Assembly (NCBI RefSeq): GCF_001642475.1
Contig: NW_019173942.1
Span: 124,001-188,000 of the forward strand
DNA: 64,000 nt
Direction: 5' to 3'
DNA from: Fonsecaea monophora
Lineage: Eukaryota > Ascomycota > Eurotiomycetes > Chaetothyriales > Herpotrichiellaceae
Of the stretch, positions 47,043-59,900 are shown one piece after another. Every line of letters starts with the position of its first letter. The first letter of the stretch is position 1. A program made the position numbers and the translations under genes. Below the pieces are notes generated by a model. The model saw only the letters and a program-made list of their open reading frames with translations, was not told the DNA's origin and did not search any database.

Positions 47043-47940
47043 ATGCCGCTTTTGGATATGGATACAGCGATAGACCTGTCGGATGCCTCGAAGGCTTTGG
47101 ATTTGGCCAATATACGCTTTCAATTGATGTTCGTGCCTGAATACCCAGCCTACAGAGACAAAGTCATACTAACCAAAGTTCAGCCGACTCGAGGATACCA
47201 TCACATTTCACCTGATCGAGCGAGTTCAGTTTCCCCTCAACGCAACCATTTACGATGCCGTCGCGCTGCCCATACCTTCCAGCAATCTAGCTTTACCTGC
47301 GCAGATCTCTCTCTGTGACTATCTTCTCTCCGAAACTGAACGTCTACACTCCACTATTCGCCGATATGATGCACCGGACGAATATCCCTTCTTTCCCCAA
47401 GTCCTACAACGACCTATGCTCAAGGCCATAGCGTACCCCAAGATCCTCCACGATAACGATGTCAATGTTAATGACACCATCAAAGAGAAATATATCAAGG
47501 AAGTTTTACCAGAAGCTTGCCGAAAGTTCGGGCGGGAAGACCGTGGCGAGACGAAAGAGAACTATGGCAGTGCCGCAACTTGTGATGTCGCCTGTTTGCA
47601 GGCCTTGAGCAGGCGGATACATTTTGGCAAATTCGTGGCCGAGAGCAAGTTCCAGGCGGAGACGGAGCGGTTTGTCAAGCTCATTAAAGCCGAGGATCGT
47701 GAGGGTATCGATGCTGCCATCACCAATGAAAAGGTCGAGCAACAAGTCCTGGAGCGGCTGCGATTGAAGGCTAAGACTTATGGCAAAGATCCTTCGGTCA
47801 CGACCAACGGTGCAGGCGGAGAGGAAAAGATCAACGTCGAGGCTGTGGTGAAGATGTATGCTCAAGTTGTTATTCCCCTGACCAAAGTTGTCGAAGTGGA
47901 ATATCTTATGCAGAGGCTCAAAGGAACCCAGTGGGAATGA
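47043..47940 (+). CDS. Chorismate mutase (AroQ, eukaryotic type)
   Basis: Converts chorismate to prephenate, the branch point to phenylalanine and tyrosine. Exons 47043-47128 and 47184-47940 flank a 55-nt intron. The product is 280 residues from the first ATG or 275 from the second (MDTAIDL), which fits the family better. Key segments are DLSDASKALDLANIRFQLIR, then LEDTITFHLIERVQF across the junction, and LSRRIHFGKFVAE (170-182), which holds the catalytic Arg and Lys. The enzyme is all-helical; fungal members are feedback-inhibited by tyrosine and activated by tryptophan, which is family knowledge not tested here. Its 3' end is only 10 bases from that of the convergent Bcp1 gene. Confidence 0.95.
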
Positions 47941-47950
47941 ACATGCTTGC

Positions 47951-48936
47951 TCACGTTTGAGGCTGGGGTTTCAGATATTCGGCCACATTCTGGACGGCAT
48001 CTTTAAACTTGTCCCCAGCAATGAGGATGGCATGGCCCTGCGGTTTAATTCCCAGCTCTTGGAATGCTCGTTTCGAGTCCGAGTGCCCCTCGTCCTGTTT
48101 GGTCGTGTAATCAAAGCCGCTATGGCAGATGGCATGTCTGTGCAGGATCTCGTCCTCCGGATGGAAGTACATTGTCTCGAATGAGCCGGATGTTGCTTTC
48201 TTCTTCTTTTTCGGAGGATCGTTCTCGGCGTCAAGTTTCGACGCAACTTCGGTGTATGTCTTGGAGAGGATGAGATAGTGGGTGAAGTTGTAGGGTTCGC
48301 CGTCTTGGATAGCCCATTCCATCTCTTCTATCAGCATTGTGTACATTGGAGGGACAACTTCAGCCGGAACATTGATCAGACGCTCGGTAAGGATCAGGCC
48401 TATCTGTGGAATCGTGGTCTGGGAAAGGAGCTCAGCCAGGGGAGCGAGCATGGGTCTTGACTTTGCTTTAGAGAGTAAATATTGCACGATCTTGCTCATG
48501 AACGGCTTGTCCTGTGTTTCTCTTAGTATGACTGCCTGATGCTCCCTTGTCCGAAAAGAACTAACCCTGTGTTCTTGAAGATTCAAAATGGATAGAAAGG
48601 CGTATGCGTCCGTCTCGTTACCATCTACTTTGACCGTTGAACCCAGGGTGGGTTGCGACAATATCAGGTCGGTCAATGCAGACAAATCGAATAGCTGAGC
48701 GTCCACATCGAACAGCTGCTGAAGTAATGTCTTGATGCCGTGGAAATCATATTCAGGCTGAGGGTCGAACCACTCGAAGTCGACATCGAGAACATCGAAA
48801 TCCTACATCAAGAATCAGTAGCCGCTCATTGTCCATTCCAGTAAAACGAACAGACCTCGTCGTCTCCGCTATCGTTGTCCATGTCCACGTCGTCCTTGAC
48901 GACATCTTCACCGGTCTCCTGCTTCCTCTTGCTCAT
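47951..48936 (-). CDS. Bcp1/BCCIP family protein
   Basis: Nuclear protein; yeast Bcp1 is needed for export of Mss4 and acts as chaperone for a large-subunit ribosomal protein. Exons 48936-48856, 48802-48566 and 48511-47951, with introns of 53 and 54 nt, give 292 residues. The acidic N-terminus (DDVDMDNDSGDDEDFDVLDV) leads into the conserved VDFEWFDPQPEYDFHGIKTLL. A basic DPPKKKKKATSG loop and the C-terminal FHPEDEILHRHA follow. The second intron is 3n long and has no stop, so retention would add 18 residues. It is divergent from GMP synthase. Confidence 0.93.
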
Positions 48937-49347
48937 ATTTGCGGCGGTCGTGGTCCCCGTCTATGGAATCCGTGAAAGCGTCTGCTCTTGGATCTCACGA
49001 CCCTCGTCGCGGGGACAAGTGGTAGGTGGCAGATTGCCTTGTAGATGTGCGGCTATGTGTCGACGGCTGCTCAAAGCCTTTCGGTATGCGCCGCGATGCT
49101 TGGACAACACAGTTTTGTCTAAAATGAACCCATCTGGTAGTTTGTCGAGTATGTCGCCGTACGCACGATGCGGCCTCTACGCATCAAATTCTCCTCAGCG
49201 GGGCATTTCACATAATAATTTCCATCCCCACAAAATTTTTGGCCAGCCCACCTTGGTCGCAGCGGACTCATATTTCCATTCAGATTCTCTCTTGCGCCTC
49301 AGTCCCTGATATCTCTTGTGCCCATTCGACCCTCTCCCGCGGTCGTC
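48937..49347. promoter_or_regulatory. Divergent promoter region, Bcp1 and GMP synthase
   Basis: 411 bases between the starts of two growth-linked genes, one for ribosome assembly and one for purine synthesis. Shared control is plausible. No gene is supported here. Confidence 0.5.
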
Positions 49348-51051
49348 ATGGCTGTCAACATCAATGGCGAGGTCAATGGCGCCGCAGTCAATGTCCCTGC
49401 GAAGACATTCGACACCATCCTCGTTCTCGACTTTGGGTAAGTCGCAGATTTCCCCTACCCTATCCTCCAAACGCACCAACTTACGACTGGTTCAAGATCT
49501 CAATATTCGCACCTGATAACACGCCGACTGCGCGAGCTCAACGTCTATTCGGAGATGCTGCCATGCACTCAAAAGATCGCGGACTTGCACTTTCAACCAA
49601 AGGGTATCATTTTATCAGGGGGCCCCTACTCAGTGTACGAGGATGGCGCACCGCATGTTGACCCTGCGGCGTTCGATCTCGGTGTACCCATCCTAGGGAT
49701 ATGCTATGGACTGCAAGAGATGGCGTGGCATTTTGGCAAAAACGTGTTGGCGGGGGAGAAGAGAGAGTACGGGCATGCGATAGTCAAAATCGAGAGACAT
49801 ACGGGCAAGGAAGAGCACATCGATCGCCTTTTCGAAGGCATTGAAGATGATATCGAGGTCTGGATGAGTCACGGAGACAAGTTGTCAAAGCTCCCTGACA
49901 ACTTCCACCCCATTGCGAGTACAGCCAATGCACCGTTCGCTGGAATCGCTAGCATGTCCAAGCCGTACTTCGGCATCCAGTTCCACCCCGAGGTCACGCA
50001 CACGCCGCGCGGTACACAAATTCTGAGCAACTTCGCCGTCAAGATCTGCCAGGCTCGGCAAGACTGGACTATGGAGAAGTTCGTCGACAAGGAAATTGAA
50101 CGCATTCGAGCCATGGTTGGTCCCAAAGGTCAAGTGATTGGAGCCGTAAGTGGTGGAGTCGATTCCACTGTTGCAGCCAAACTTATGCAAGAGGCCATCG
50201 GAGATCGGTTCCATGCAGTCTTGGTTGACAATGGTGTTCTTCGTCTGAATGAAGCAGAAACAGTCAAGGAGACATTGACGAGGCATCTTGGTATCAATTT
50301 GACGGTTGTCGACGCTGCGGACCTGTTCTTGGGCCGACTCAAAGGGGTCTCTGATCCTGAAACAAAGCGAAAAATCATAGGCAACACCTTCATTGAAGTG
50401 TTCCAGGACAAGGCAAAAGCAATCGCTGAGGCTGCAGCAAACTCTTCCCGAGCTGGCGACATCGAGTGGTTGCTTCAAGGCACACTCTACCCCGACGTCA
50501 TTGAGAGCATCTCGTTTAAGGGGCCATCTGCCACGATCAAGACTCACCATAACGTTGGAGGTCTTTTGGAGAACATGCATCTGAAGTTGATTGAGCCTCT
50601 GAGAGAGTTGTTCAAAGATGAGGTGAGGGCTTTGGGCACCAATCTGGGCATACCCGAAGATCTCGTCTGGAGACATCCATTTCCCGGCCCTGGCCTGGCA
50701 ATTCGGATTCTTGGTGAGGTTAACGAATCACAACTTAAGATTGCTCGACATGCAGACAAAATCTTTATCGATGAGATTGTCTCTGCTGGATTATATCGGA
50801 AAATCTCGCAAGCGTTTGCCGCGCTTCTGCCCGTCAAAGCCGTGGGTGTCATGGGTGACAAGAGAGTGCATGCTCAAGTGATAGCCCTGCGAGCTGTCGA
50901 GACAACTGACTTCATGACGGCTGACTGGTTTCCCTTTGATGGCAACTTCCTCAAGCGTGTCAGTAACCGAATCGTCAATGAAGTTGATGGTGTATGCCGT
51001 GTATTGTACGACGTTACGAGCAAGCCTCCTGGCACGATTGAAATGGAGTAG
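49348..51051 (+). CDS. GMP synthase (glutamine-hydrolysing)
   Basis: Makes GMP from XMP, ATP and glutamine, the last step of guanylate synthesis, in the cytosol. Exons 49348-49436 and 49497-51051 flank a 60-nt intron (GTAAGT...AAG), giving 547 residues. The class I amidotransferase domain has the nucleophile Cys99 in GICYGLQE, and His193/Glu195 in FHPEV. The ATP-pyrophosphatase domain has the PP-loop SGGVDS (248-253). The C-terminal dimerisation domain ends in SKPPGTIEME, the canonical end. All catalytic residues are present and the length is normal. Confidence 0.97.
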
Positions 51052-51970
51052 GGGTCTCAGAGGAATTCTGAAGCAACTCTGCGGCGTTTTATGGTAGATG
51101 GGACGAAACAGAGAGATGGCAGGGGAGTCTATCGGACGTGTTGGTTTGGAGGTGTTTGTGCCTGGGAAGGCATGGGCTTCGGGAGTGTCAAGGTGATATA
51201 GAGCGGGTGGTCTTTGAGTCCGCAGGCCTTCTGTGTTTGTTCATTTTGGGAAGAAGTCATAGAGAGTACCGAGTACATACATACATAGATTCACACCTGC
51301 AAAGGAACTTCACCTACAGACCAAGTATTTCCCAGGCACCGACCAACCCGGCAGCCCCTCATCTGAGACATCGCAGTCAGCGTCACGCCCCTTCAAAAGA
51401 GTCGACGTTACAGAGGAAATCAGTCCAGTATCCATTCCGCCCAGATTGACGACACGAAGCTGATTCTTTGCGTGCTCGTCTGGGGTGGGCCATTCGCAAT
51501 CCTCCCGAGCCAATCAACATGCGTTGTTCCTCGCGCGGAAGATCCGCCCCCGACCGCAATCAACCATCTTCTTTGATAGTCATATTATCGCAACACGATA
51601 ATCAGGACAAGAACCCTTCGGAAAGATCTATTGTACAAAGTCAGGGTAGACTAGATTCAAGAATTTAGACAAAGCCCACCAGGACTGGGCGAAAAGGTGA
51701 GCCTAGTTCGTCACAAGGAGCAATTGGACGGCAGCCTATACGGTCATGGTATGTGGGATGGGGCCGCAGGAGACAGGGAAGCATGGAGAGCACCTCGGCG
51801 TGTTTGCCACGCGATGAGGCAATTCTAGCTCGAAAATAGCAATCCTCGGTCAGTATAGAAATGGAGAATGGCTATATCAGACTCGAAACTTGCCTGATCT
51901 ACAACCCGGCTTCCACTCTGGTTACCAGCTTTGTTCCTGACTACGCACTGGTGACTTGGACTGCTGCAAA
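51052..51970. other. Intergenic region, GMP synthase to dioxygenase
   Basis: 919 bases between same-strand genes, holding the GMP synthase 3' flank and the dioxygenase promoter. Only chance-like short frames are present. Confidence 0.5.
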
Positions 51971-53271
51971 ATGGCGCCTCACGCTGAGGAACCTACCTTG
52001 TTGGACTATCAGCCATACTCAGCCAGTCCACTGAAGACGAAGGCCCCGGATACAGCGCCTTCGTTAGACAGCGAGTCTATCACCAGTACTGCCAAGTTCG
52101 AAACCAAGCTGTCAGAGATATACGAACCAGGTCATGTGCAACCAGACGGCCATGAATTTTATCCCTATGATTCCCTTCGTCCACGCTTCCCTGATCTCCA
52201 TTGGGACGCGCTGAAGGATATCCCTTATGAAGACAAAGGCCTCCTTGGAGATCCGCGGTTTCGGAACCTTCTTGACGCTGCTGAAGACGTGTTTGACTAC
52301 ATCCCAAAGATAGGCACGGAGATCACTGGCATCAAGCTGACCCAGCTCACCGACGCGCAAAAGTGTGATCTGGCACGGCTTGTCGCAACGCGTGGGGTCG
52401 TCTTCTTCCGTAACCAGGAAGATTTCGACATCGAGGCGCAGAGGGAGCTGGGAAAGTTCTTCGGCACGCTCCACCGACATGCTACGACTTCGGTGCCCGA
52501 GAAAGAAGGGCTTGAAGATGTCCATGTCATCTACACGACAGAGCAATCGTTGGACCAACGTGCTCTCTTTACGCCGACGTATCTGTGGCACTCGGATGTA
52601 AGACGGACCCCAACTCATTGTCAAGTGATATATACTGACATGGATCCAAGGTGAGCTATGAAGTCCAGCCTCCGTCATATACCTCTCTCAAAGTATTGAG
52701 CGGTCCACCACGAGGTGGTGGAGGCGACACTCTCTGGTGCTCGCAGTATGCCATCTACGATGTTCTGTCAGCACCAATGCAGAAATATCTCGAAAGCCTG
52801 ACGGCACTCCACTCGGCAGAGGAGCAAGCCCAAGGATCTCGTGCAGCTGGGAGACCCGTACGGCGCGAACCTGTGACCACCGAACACCCCCTGATCCGTG
52901 TCAACCCGGTCACTGGGTGGAAGTGCCTATTTTTCAATCCAGGCTTCGTCAAAAAGATCGTTGGTGTCCCCAGGGCCGAGAGCGACGCCATTATTCGATA
53001 CCTCAACGAACTCATCACCACGACCCAGGAGGCGCACGTGCGTCTTCAATGGGGAAAGCACGATGTGGCCATCTGGGACAACCGGTGCACGATTCATAGC
53101 GCTACGTTCGGCTTCCAACCCCATCGACGACATGGCGTGCGGGTAACTGTGACTGGGGAGAAGCCATACTTTGATCCTGCCGGGAAGTCCCAGGAGGAAG
53201 AGTACAACAAGAAATGGGGCCTGCCACAACCCAATAAGGATGGGTCAGGAAGATCAAACTACAACGACTAA
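51971..53271 (+). CDS. TauD/TfdA-type Fe(II)/2-oxoglutarate dioxygenase
   Basis: Probable sulfonate or related 2-oxoglutarate-dependent dioxygenase, like yeast Jlp1. Exons 51971-52597 and 52651-53271 flank a 53-nt intron, giving 415 residues. The iron ligands are H207 and D209 in WHSD and H358 in TIHSA, with R373 in HGVRV as the 2-oxoglutarate contact. The N-terminal GVVFFRNQ and the HATTSVPE segment fit the family. In TauD-type enzymes the oxygenated sulfonate releases sulfite, supplying sulfur; here the substrate is unknown. No targeting signal is seen. Confidence 0.92.
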
Positions 53272-53509
53272 CCAAGTGCTAAAGGGTGTACAAGCACACA
53301 AAGATGTCAACAGGAATGTCTGTCTGTGTGTTTGCAAAAGTTTTCAACGGCTACATACGTAGGTATAGCGAACAACCACTACTGAGTCCCAAGGCTCAGG
53401 CTTGGCAACATGAGATGGACGTTCACGTCCTGATCTTCCTCTTCCCTGCACCTTTCCGCCTTCGATTCGAAGTGATTGAGTCCAAGTTGACTGGAATGCG
53501 TGTTTCAAA

Positions 53510-56454
53510 ATGACTGCACCATCTGTCCACGAATATGCCCGTTTCCATGGCCTTGCTATTGACCATACCGCAGACGATCTCCTGGAAAACATCTCCCACA
53601 TACCGCTGCGAGAAGCTGACGAAGACCAACTGCTGCCAGACCCGGATTTCTCGGTATTCGCTAACGAATTCAGAGAGGCAAAGTTGCAGCTCACCCGCCA
53701 CGAAGGCGCCGTACTGGCCGAGAGTATCAGAGACAATCACTCTATCGTGAACTGGAGCAACTTCCTGCCAGAACGTCACCGTGTGCAAAACCTGAAATTT
53801 GAGGAGCCGTTGCTTACCGGGGATAACAAATATGATATTTGGCGTTTCAGGCGCGAAGCATCGCGTCATGTTGATACCGAACACTTATTCGAGACTTGCT
53901 CCTTGATCAGTTCTGCATCGGGAGAGGACTACGAAGATGAGTGGAATGATATCCAGTCCGGTCGTGCGTTGAGGGAGGTTGAACAAGAGCTGGAAGATGA
54001 AAGATGGCATACCACAAAAGAGGCGCTGGCGAACTTGTCCGTGTCGTTGAAGGACACATTGGACGAGGACTCGAAAGCCACCATATTCCACAGCCTTGTC
54101 CCCGCCGTGGTGAAGACTTGATCCCCAGGCCCTCTTCTTCAAACCCAACTGACAGAATCTAGAAACCACGACCGAGATCTCTGACACCCTTGTTGATGCC
54201 AGAGTCGCCAGTGTCACAAAACCCGTCCTCTCCCGACCTAGACTTTCCGCTACGGTCTGAAGAATGCATCGACTCGGACAGTCTTCTGCTCCAGCTCGAG
54301 AGGGAGATGAAGGAGAAGGACCAAATACCGTCCGAAGAGGTCGACGGCACGCGTCCATCAATAGCCAAAGAGATCCTAATGGAGGTTCAGAACGCGGCTC
54401 ATTTGGAGTCTGAAGAGGATTTGCATGTGGAAGCAGTCTGTGCGTCATTCGACAAGGATCACCAAGCAAGGAAGAACCTCGCAAATCTGCATCTTGATGT
54501 GCCAATAACCTCATCGTCCTCTCAATCAGAGCGTTCAAGCAACACAGCAGTCACATTACCGTCTCCTGTTGAGCGTGTACAGGCCTCTAGAGCGCTAGTT
54601 CCCCCAACCATGGCACGAAGTAAGCCCGATATCGAAATTCAGCCTGAATCAATTGACACGGAAGTTGCGGTCGATAGACGTGAGCTAGATTCTCCTCAGA
54701 AGGTAATGTTATCCACCACGACAAGGTCTGAAGAAGATGAGCTTGGGGCAATAGAGGACGACCTAGATGAAGAACTGCTCAAGTTCGCCGAGAAAGCGGA
54801 GAAAGAGATAGATGCCCGCTTGAGAGGTGACAAAATCAGCATTCCAGAGGAGTGCTTGAAACTACCAGTGCCTCTATTGGAACCCTTTTCGGTGGCGTCG
54901 CCTTGTAGCGGTCAGGGAACCGAGCTTCTCATGCACAAACTCGAAGATATATGCTTGCTCCCCCCAAATACGAGACCTTCAGAGCATGACGAGAAACTCA
55001 ATTGGTCCCCCTTTCCAACCCGATTCACCAAGCTGGAAATTGTCGACAGTATAGGAGACGACAGCAACATTTGCAGACTTGTGTGCCCTCCACAAGGAGT
55101 TGTCAGGAGTGAGCAACTGCTTTGGAAACCGCCTGGGCTCCGCGTTCTTGATAAGAACAATGACGGCGACAGTGAAATAGAAGAGGACCTTGACTTACAC
55201 GCGGACATGTCCAAAGTGGTCGAGCCCGTCGTTCCCTTGAAGAGACTCAATCAGGAACCGGATTCGCGCCGAAAGTCGCCAACCAAGAATTCTCATACGT
55301 TGCAGTCTAATGAAGTTCAGAATATGGTACCACACAAGACCAGCCGCGCGTTGGGCGGCTTCTCGGCGTCTCATGCGCTGGAGGCATTTCTTGATCTACG
55401 AGGAGCAAAATTCAAGAGAGTTGCGCCACCAAAACACCCTGCAACAGATGAACTCGCAGACGATCCCATCCAGGCAACCCCGTCTGAAGGGGGAAACCAT
55501 GTTATCTTGGAAGGCGGTCAGTCTTCACAGCCCTCAGAAGCACTGGCCGAGTTAAGCCACTCTATCATCCAGGTACCGTCAACACCAGCCCAAGCTACAC
55601 ACACCAGGGGAAACGACGACCCTAACCCACTTCTGGAGCTTAAGTGGTCCAGGGCAATTTTGGTCGAGACAGCAACTCTCCAGAAATGTCCTTCGCTTTT
55701 CAGTCTTCTTGAAACAAAAGGGGGCAATCAGCTTAACATGATATACCGAGAAATGAGCAGATCCGACCGCAGTACACCTTCTTCTGTTTCTCCTGACATC
55801 ATTTTGAATCCGAGGGCGGCTCTCATATTCACAAATATGCAGGCCTTGAACCAGAAAAGTCTGCCTGGACAGGGGATCCAAGCAGGCCAAGGCATGGTTC
55901 AAAGCAGGATTTTGGGACTCGCGCACAATTACACTGAACTGTTCATCCTGATCACTATGACGGGGCTCGAGAACAGCTTGTCGCCGTCACAAATCGACAC
56001 AATGACCACTTTTGCAGGGTTTTGCGCCGATATTTCTAGGCATCATGGTCTCCATGTGATCCCCCTTTGGGTCTGGCCAAGGAACGGATCTCGATCAATT
56101 GAGAACACGCTGAGTAGGTTGACCTGGAATCTGGTTTGCTGCCATGGCTTTCCAGATACCGATCCGTCTCAGACCCTGCGTCCGAACATAGACACTGTCA
56201 AACTCATCAACGAAGAGACACTGTGGGAGCGATTCTTGAGAATGGCCGGGCTGAATCCTATGGCAGCCCAAGTTGTCCTTGGAGGATTGAGGAAAGCAGG
56301 CCTACCTCAGACCACGTTGGACCAGAATTGGGGGTTGAGAAGGTTCGTCCAGATGCATCCGAATGAGCGCATGGTCATGTTTGCCGACGCCTTGGGACGG
56401 AAGACAGTTGAGAGGGTCAATGCCGTGATTGAAAAAAATTGGGGCTCGGGATGA
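53510..56454 (+). CDS. Large XPF-like (DUF7102-type) protein
   Basis: 963 residues in exons 53510-54109 and 54163-56454, with a 53-nt intron (GTGAAG...TAG) that has a good AACTGAC branch site. The N-terminus and the long Ser/Glu-rich middle are poorly structured. Residues about 730-880 look like an ERCC4/XPF-type nuclease fold: RAALIFTNMQALNQKSLPGQ, then LAHNYTELFILITMTG. The last 80 residues resemble a helix-hairpin-helix module (FLRMAGLNPMAAQVVLGG, then ERVNAVIEKNW). The XPF-nuclease signature ERKxxxD is absent, as in the Zip2/SHOC1 branch of meiotic crossover proteins. The link to DUF7102/Zip2 is from remembered family features and is inference. Confidence 0.6.
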
Positions 56455-56958
56455 GAAGCACAAATTTGGCCGACGCACAATGCTGACAACGCAGGCTGAG
56501 CTCTGCCGCAGTTAGTCTGGGAGCTTCCTGGCCATACATACCTTGGGGTTTGTCGCGTGTTCAGCTTTTGGGCGTGCAGTGCAGAGGATCAATCCTGGAA
56601 GCAAACCACAGAGTGATGTATGTGATGTAGACAGTCTCTGATCTGAGGAATTGTTGATATATGGATGGATCCACAGCCGCAAGGCTGAATGACGTACTTG
56701 GTAATAGATTTGGAGAGGCGGCGAGCGCGGCAACCCAAACACAGACCGCAGCAATCAACCAAAAGGACACAACTGTATCTCGTACACTGCCACTTATATC
56801 CTCGTGTAACCCTGGAAGTCGTTACTCGCTGAGCCTCAGTCATGCACTGATCTAATAAAGTCCACCATCTCTCCCTCTGAGTAACTACAGATCCTTAGTG
56901 TGCCCGCTCTCAGCGCCTGGGGAAATAATCCCCACTGGTCGACCGTGAACAACACATC
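56455..56958. other. Intergenic region, possible first exon of the App1-type gene
   Basis: About 500 bases. The downstream frame is open back to a TAA at 56926 but holds no ATG before 57340, so a short coding exon may lie here. I could not place it. Confidence 0.4.
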
Positions 56959-59900
56959 GTGGCTCCTCCACTCCGCGGCTTGACGAGGTCCCGAAACGCC
57001 TTCTCCCTCCTCCGTTACCTCTTCCCGAACACCCACCGGCGCGCTCGTGAAAGATACTTGGGGTTCCGTCACGAATATATCCCCCAGCTCCGCCTGCAAG
57101 CTCAGTCGAGCATCTACCGGGCCATTGTGCGCAGGCAGCAGAAGAAAAGAGAGAGGAGAGAGGCCAGCCGAGATATTGTCTTTCTGTTACGGCGCAGGGC
57201 TGGAAACAGCCGTATCGCCTCATTCCTGCGGCGGCGCTTGGGAAAGAGCCGTATTCTGAGGGCTATATATGGACCATCGCACCATGCTGGTGGTCGACAC
57301 AGTTGGCGGGGAACGAGATCAACCTCAGCAACCGATCAGATGACAAGTTATGGCGGGTATCGGGCGCCGGGCGCAAGGAGGGAGAAGGTCAAGGGATATC
57401 TGAGGGCGGCCAATGAGCTGAGACAGACGTACCAGGCGCAGATCCAGCAGAGGCTGCAGGATAGCGTCAACGAGGCGGGGACGTCGAGAGATTGGCCGGA
57501 TGTGGAGGTTGTGCGAAGTGAGAATGAGGAGATGCTTCTATTTCCCAGCTATGCGAGGCCACACACGAAGCGGAACAGCCGGCACGATGACACGGCGAGA
57601 TATCCCCCTGGGACACACGAGTCTCTGGAAACGCCGCACAGCAGCGGAGACGCGGACTATTGGAAACGAGAGTGGGAAAAATACGAAGACACAAACGCCA
57701 TCGTCGACGTCGATGTTCGGGGGTGGATCTACTCCCCTCAACAAGGGCCGTTGAATAGGAAGAATCGGCTTCTTGTGGCGGTCGCGAGGAGACTCAGCGG
57801 CATCTACGCTCCCACACCCAGCCCCGCGACTTCGCGTCCGTCAAGCCAAGCTCCCACCAATCGTATACCGCAGGATGACAGTTCATCCATCTATGAGGAT
57901 GAAGTTGCCGCAAGAGAAGCCGAGAATATCACCCGTCGCGGTCAGAGAGAAGCAGATGCGGCGGTCAAAGGGACCTACAGTTTGACTCCGTCAGGCGGCG
58001 GAACCCCTCGCGGTAGTCGATCGAACTCGCCAACACGATCAATGACAACAGCGACAGATTTTGAGGACGAAGATCCGGCTCAGCGGTCGACGGTGAAACG
58101 TCAGTCGTGGAATGAACCGGCAAATATGAGCAGAGACGAGTTGTCGGCGGCCAACGAATTGCTTTTGACACGGCTCAGGCCTTTCATGTCAATGCCAACT
58201 GCACATGTGCCGGTTACGGTCTTCTTCTTCAACCAGTCAAAGTCGACTTCGAAGTCGGTGACTACAGATGAGTCAGGTCACTTCAACTTGCGAGCTGCCT
58301 TGGACTTTGTGCCTGACCAAGTCCGAGTCCTGGCTTCGGATAAGCTGTCTGCGGTGGAGGATGTCATCGTGACCGAGAGCAAGGGTGTGAGCCTGGTCAG
58401 CGACATTGACGATACGATCAAGCATTCCGGGATCAGCAGCGGTGCGCGAGAGATCTTCAAAAACGCCTTTATTCGAGAACTGGGCGACTTGACCATCAAA
58501 GGCGTCAAGGAATGGTACTCAAAACTGGCTCTTATGGGTGTTCAGTTCCACTACGTCTCGAATTCTCCCTGGCAGATGTATCCATTGCTGCGCAGTTATT
58601 TCTCCCTAGCAGGACTGCCGCCGGGCTCGTTCCACCTCAAGCAGTATTCTGGAATGTTACAGGGGATATTCGAACCTGCTGCGGAACGGAAGCGCGGTTC
58701 CCTCGACCGGATCATGAATGACTTCCCTGAGCGCAAATTTATCCTTGTCGGGGACAGTGGAGAGGCAGATCTGGAAGTCTACACTGATGTCGTCCTTGAA
58801 CACCCAGGACGGGTGTTGGGGGTGTTCATCAGAGATGTGACGACACCAGTCAAGAAGGGTTTCTTTGATCAGGCAATATCGAACACACCACCGGATTCCA
58901 TGGTTTCACGAGATGGCGGACGGCTCACACGATCGCCTGGAGACGCGAAAACCGATGCTCCCGAGAACAGGCCCGCTTTGCCTGAGAGACTGAGATCGAC
59001 GGTGGATCCCAAGGTCGCAGAGGGAGATCTCATTGACTTCACAGACGATTCGGATGCGACAAAGGGCTCTCCGAAGCCTCCTAGCCACTTGGGTGACATG
59101 CGCCAGCTTGACACAAACGGCAAACCCCATGCTCCCAATAAACCCAACAAGCCCTCGAGTTTACGGAATTTCTCTACCTCACAATTAATGCCACCCACCA
59201 ATCATGAGAGATCACTAGCGTCATCAGACACCGAGACTCAGGAGGCCGTGAAGAAGAAGTCGCCTCCACCACCACCACCTAAACCGCGGCGAAGTGGACG
59301 GACGACTGACGCAAATGCTGGTCACTCCAATAGCGAGCCGGTGCCACAGCCTCCTTCAAGAGCGCCGTTCTCCTCGCCTCGTCAGAATCAAAGCCAGCCT
59401 CAATTCCCCTCCGACCTCACAAGACAAACCAGCTCGACGTCCATCCCACCATCCTTTACACCCTCAGTCTCCCGCACGTCCACCACTGCTAGTAACTCTT
59501 CGCGAGCTGACGACGGCTATGTGGCGGTAGCACGACGTCAAATATCCTCGGCATATAATGCTCTCCCAGCAATTCGCTCATCCTCGCCTACCCGCAGCGC
59601 CACTACATCATCCGATCAAGCCGGCGTGACGAACGACAGTCGCCAGAATCCGCCCCTGCCTGCACGAAGGGCAATATCATCTTACCCAGCGGCGGCCGCG
59701 CGATGGGCCACGGGCTATGGCTATCCCGGTTCTGATCCTCTCGCAACCGCCAGCGATGGGAGTTACATCCCACCGCCTCCGGGCGCTAATGCGCCATACG
59801 ACAAGAAACTGGAGATCTGGCGCAGGCGATGGGCGAGGGCCGAGGAGATTATGCATGCGCGAGGCGTGGTGTTGAAGAAGTGGAGGATCGGTACGGATGT

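Noticed and set aside
49885..50676. 263-codon minus-strand frame inside GMP synthase
   Set aside because: Antisense to catalytic domains with invariant motifs.
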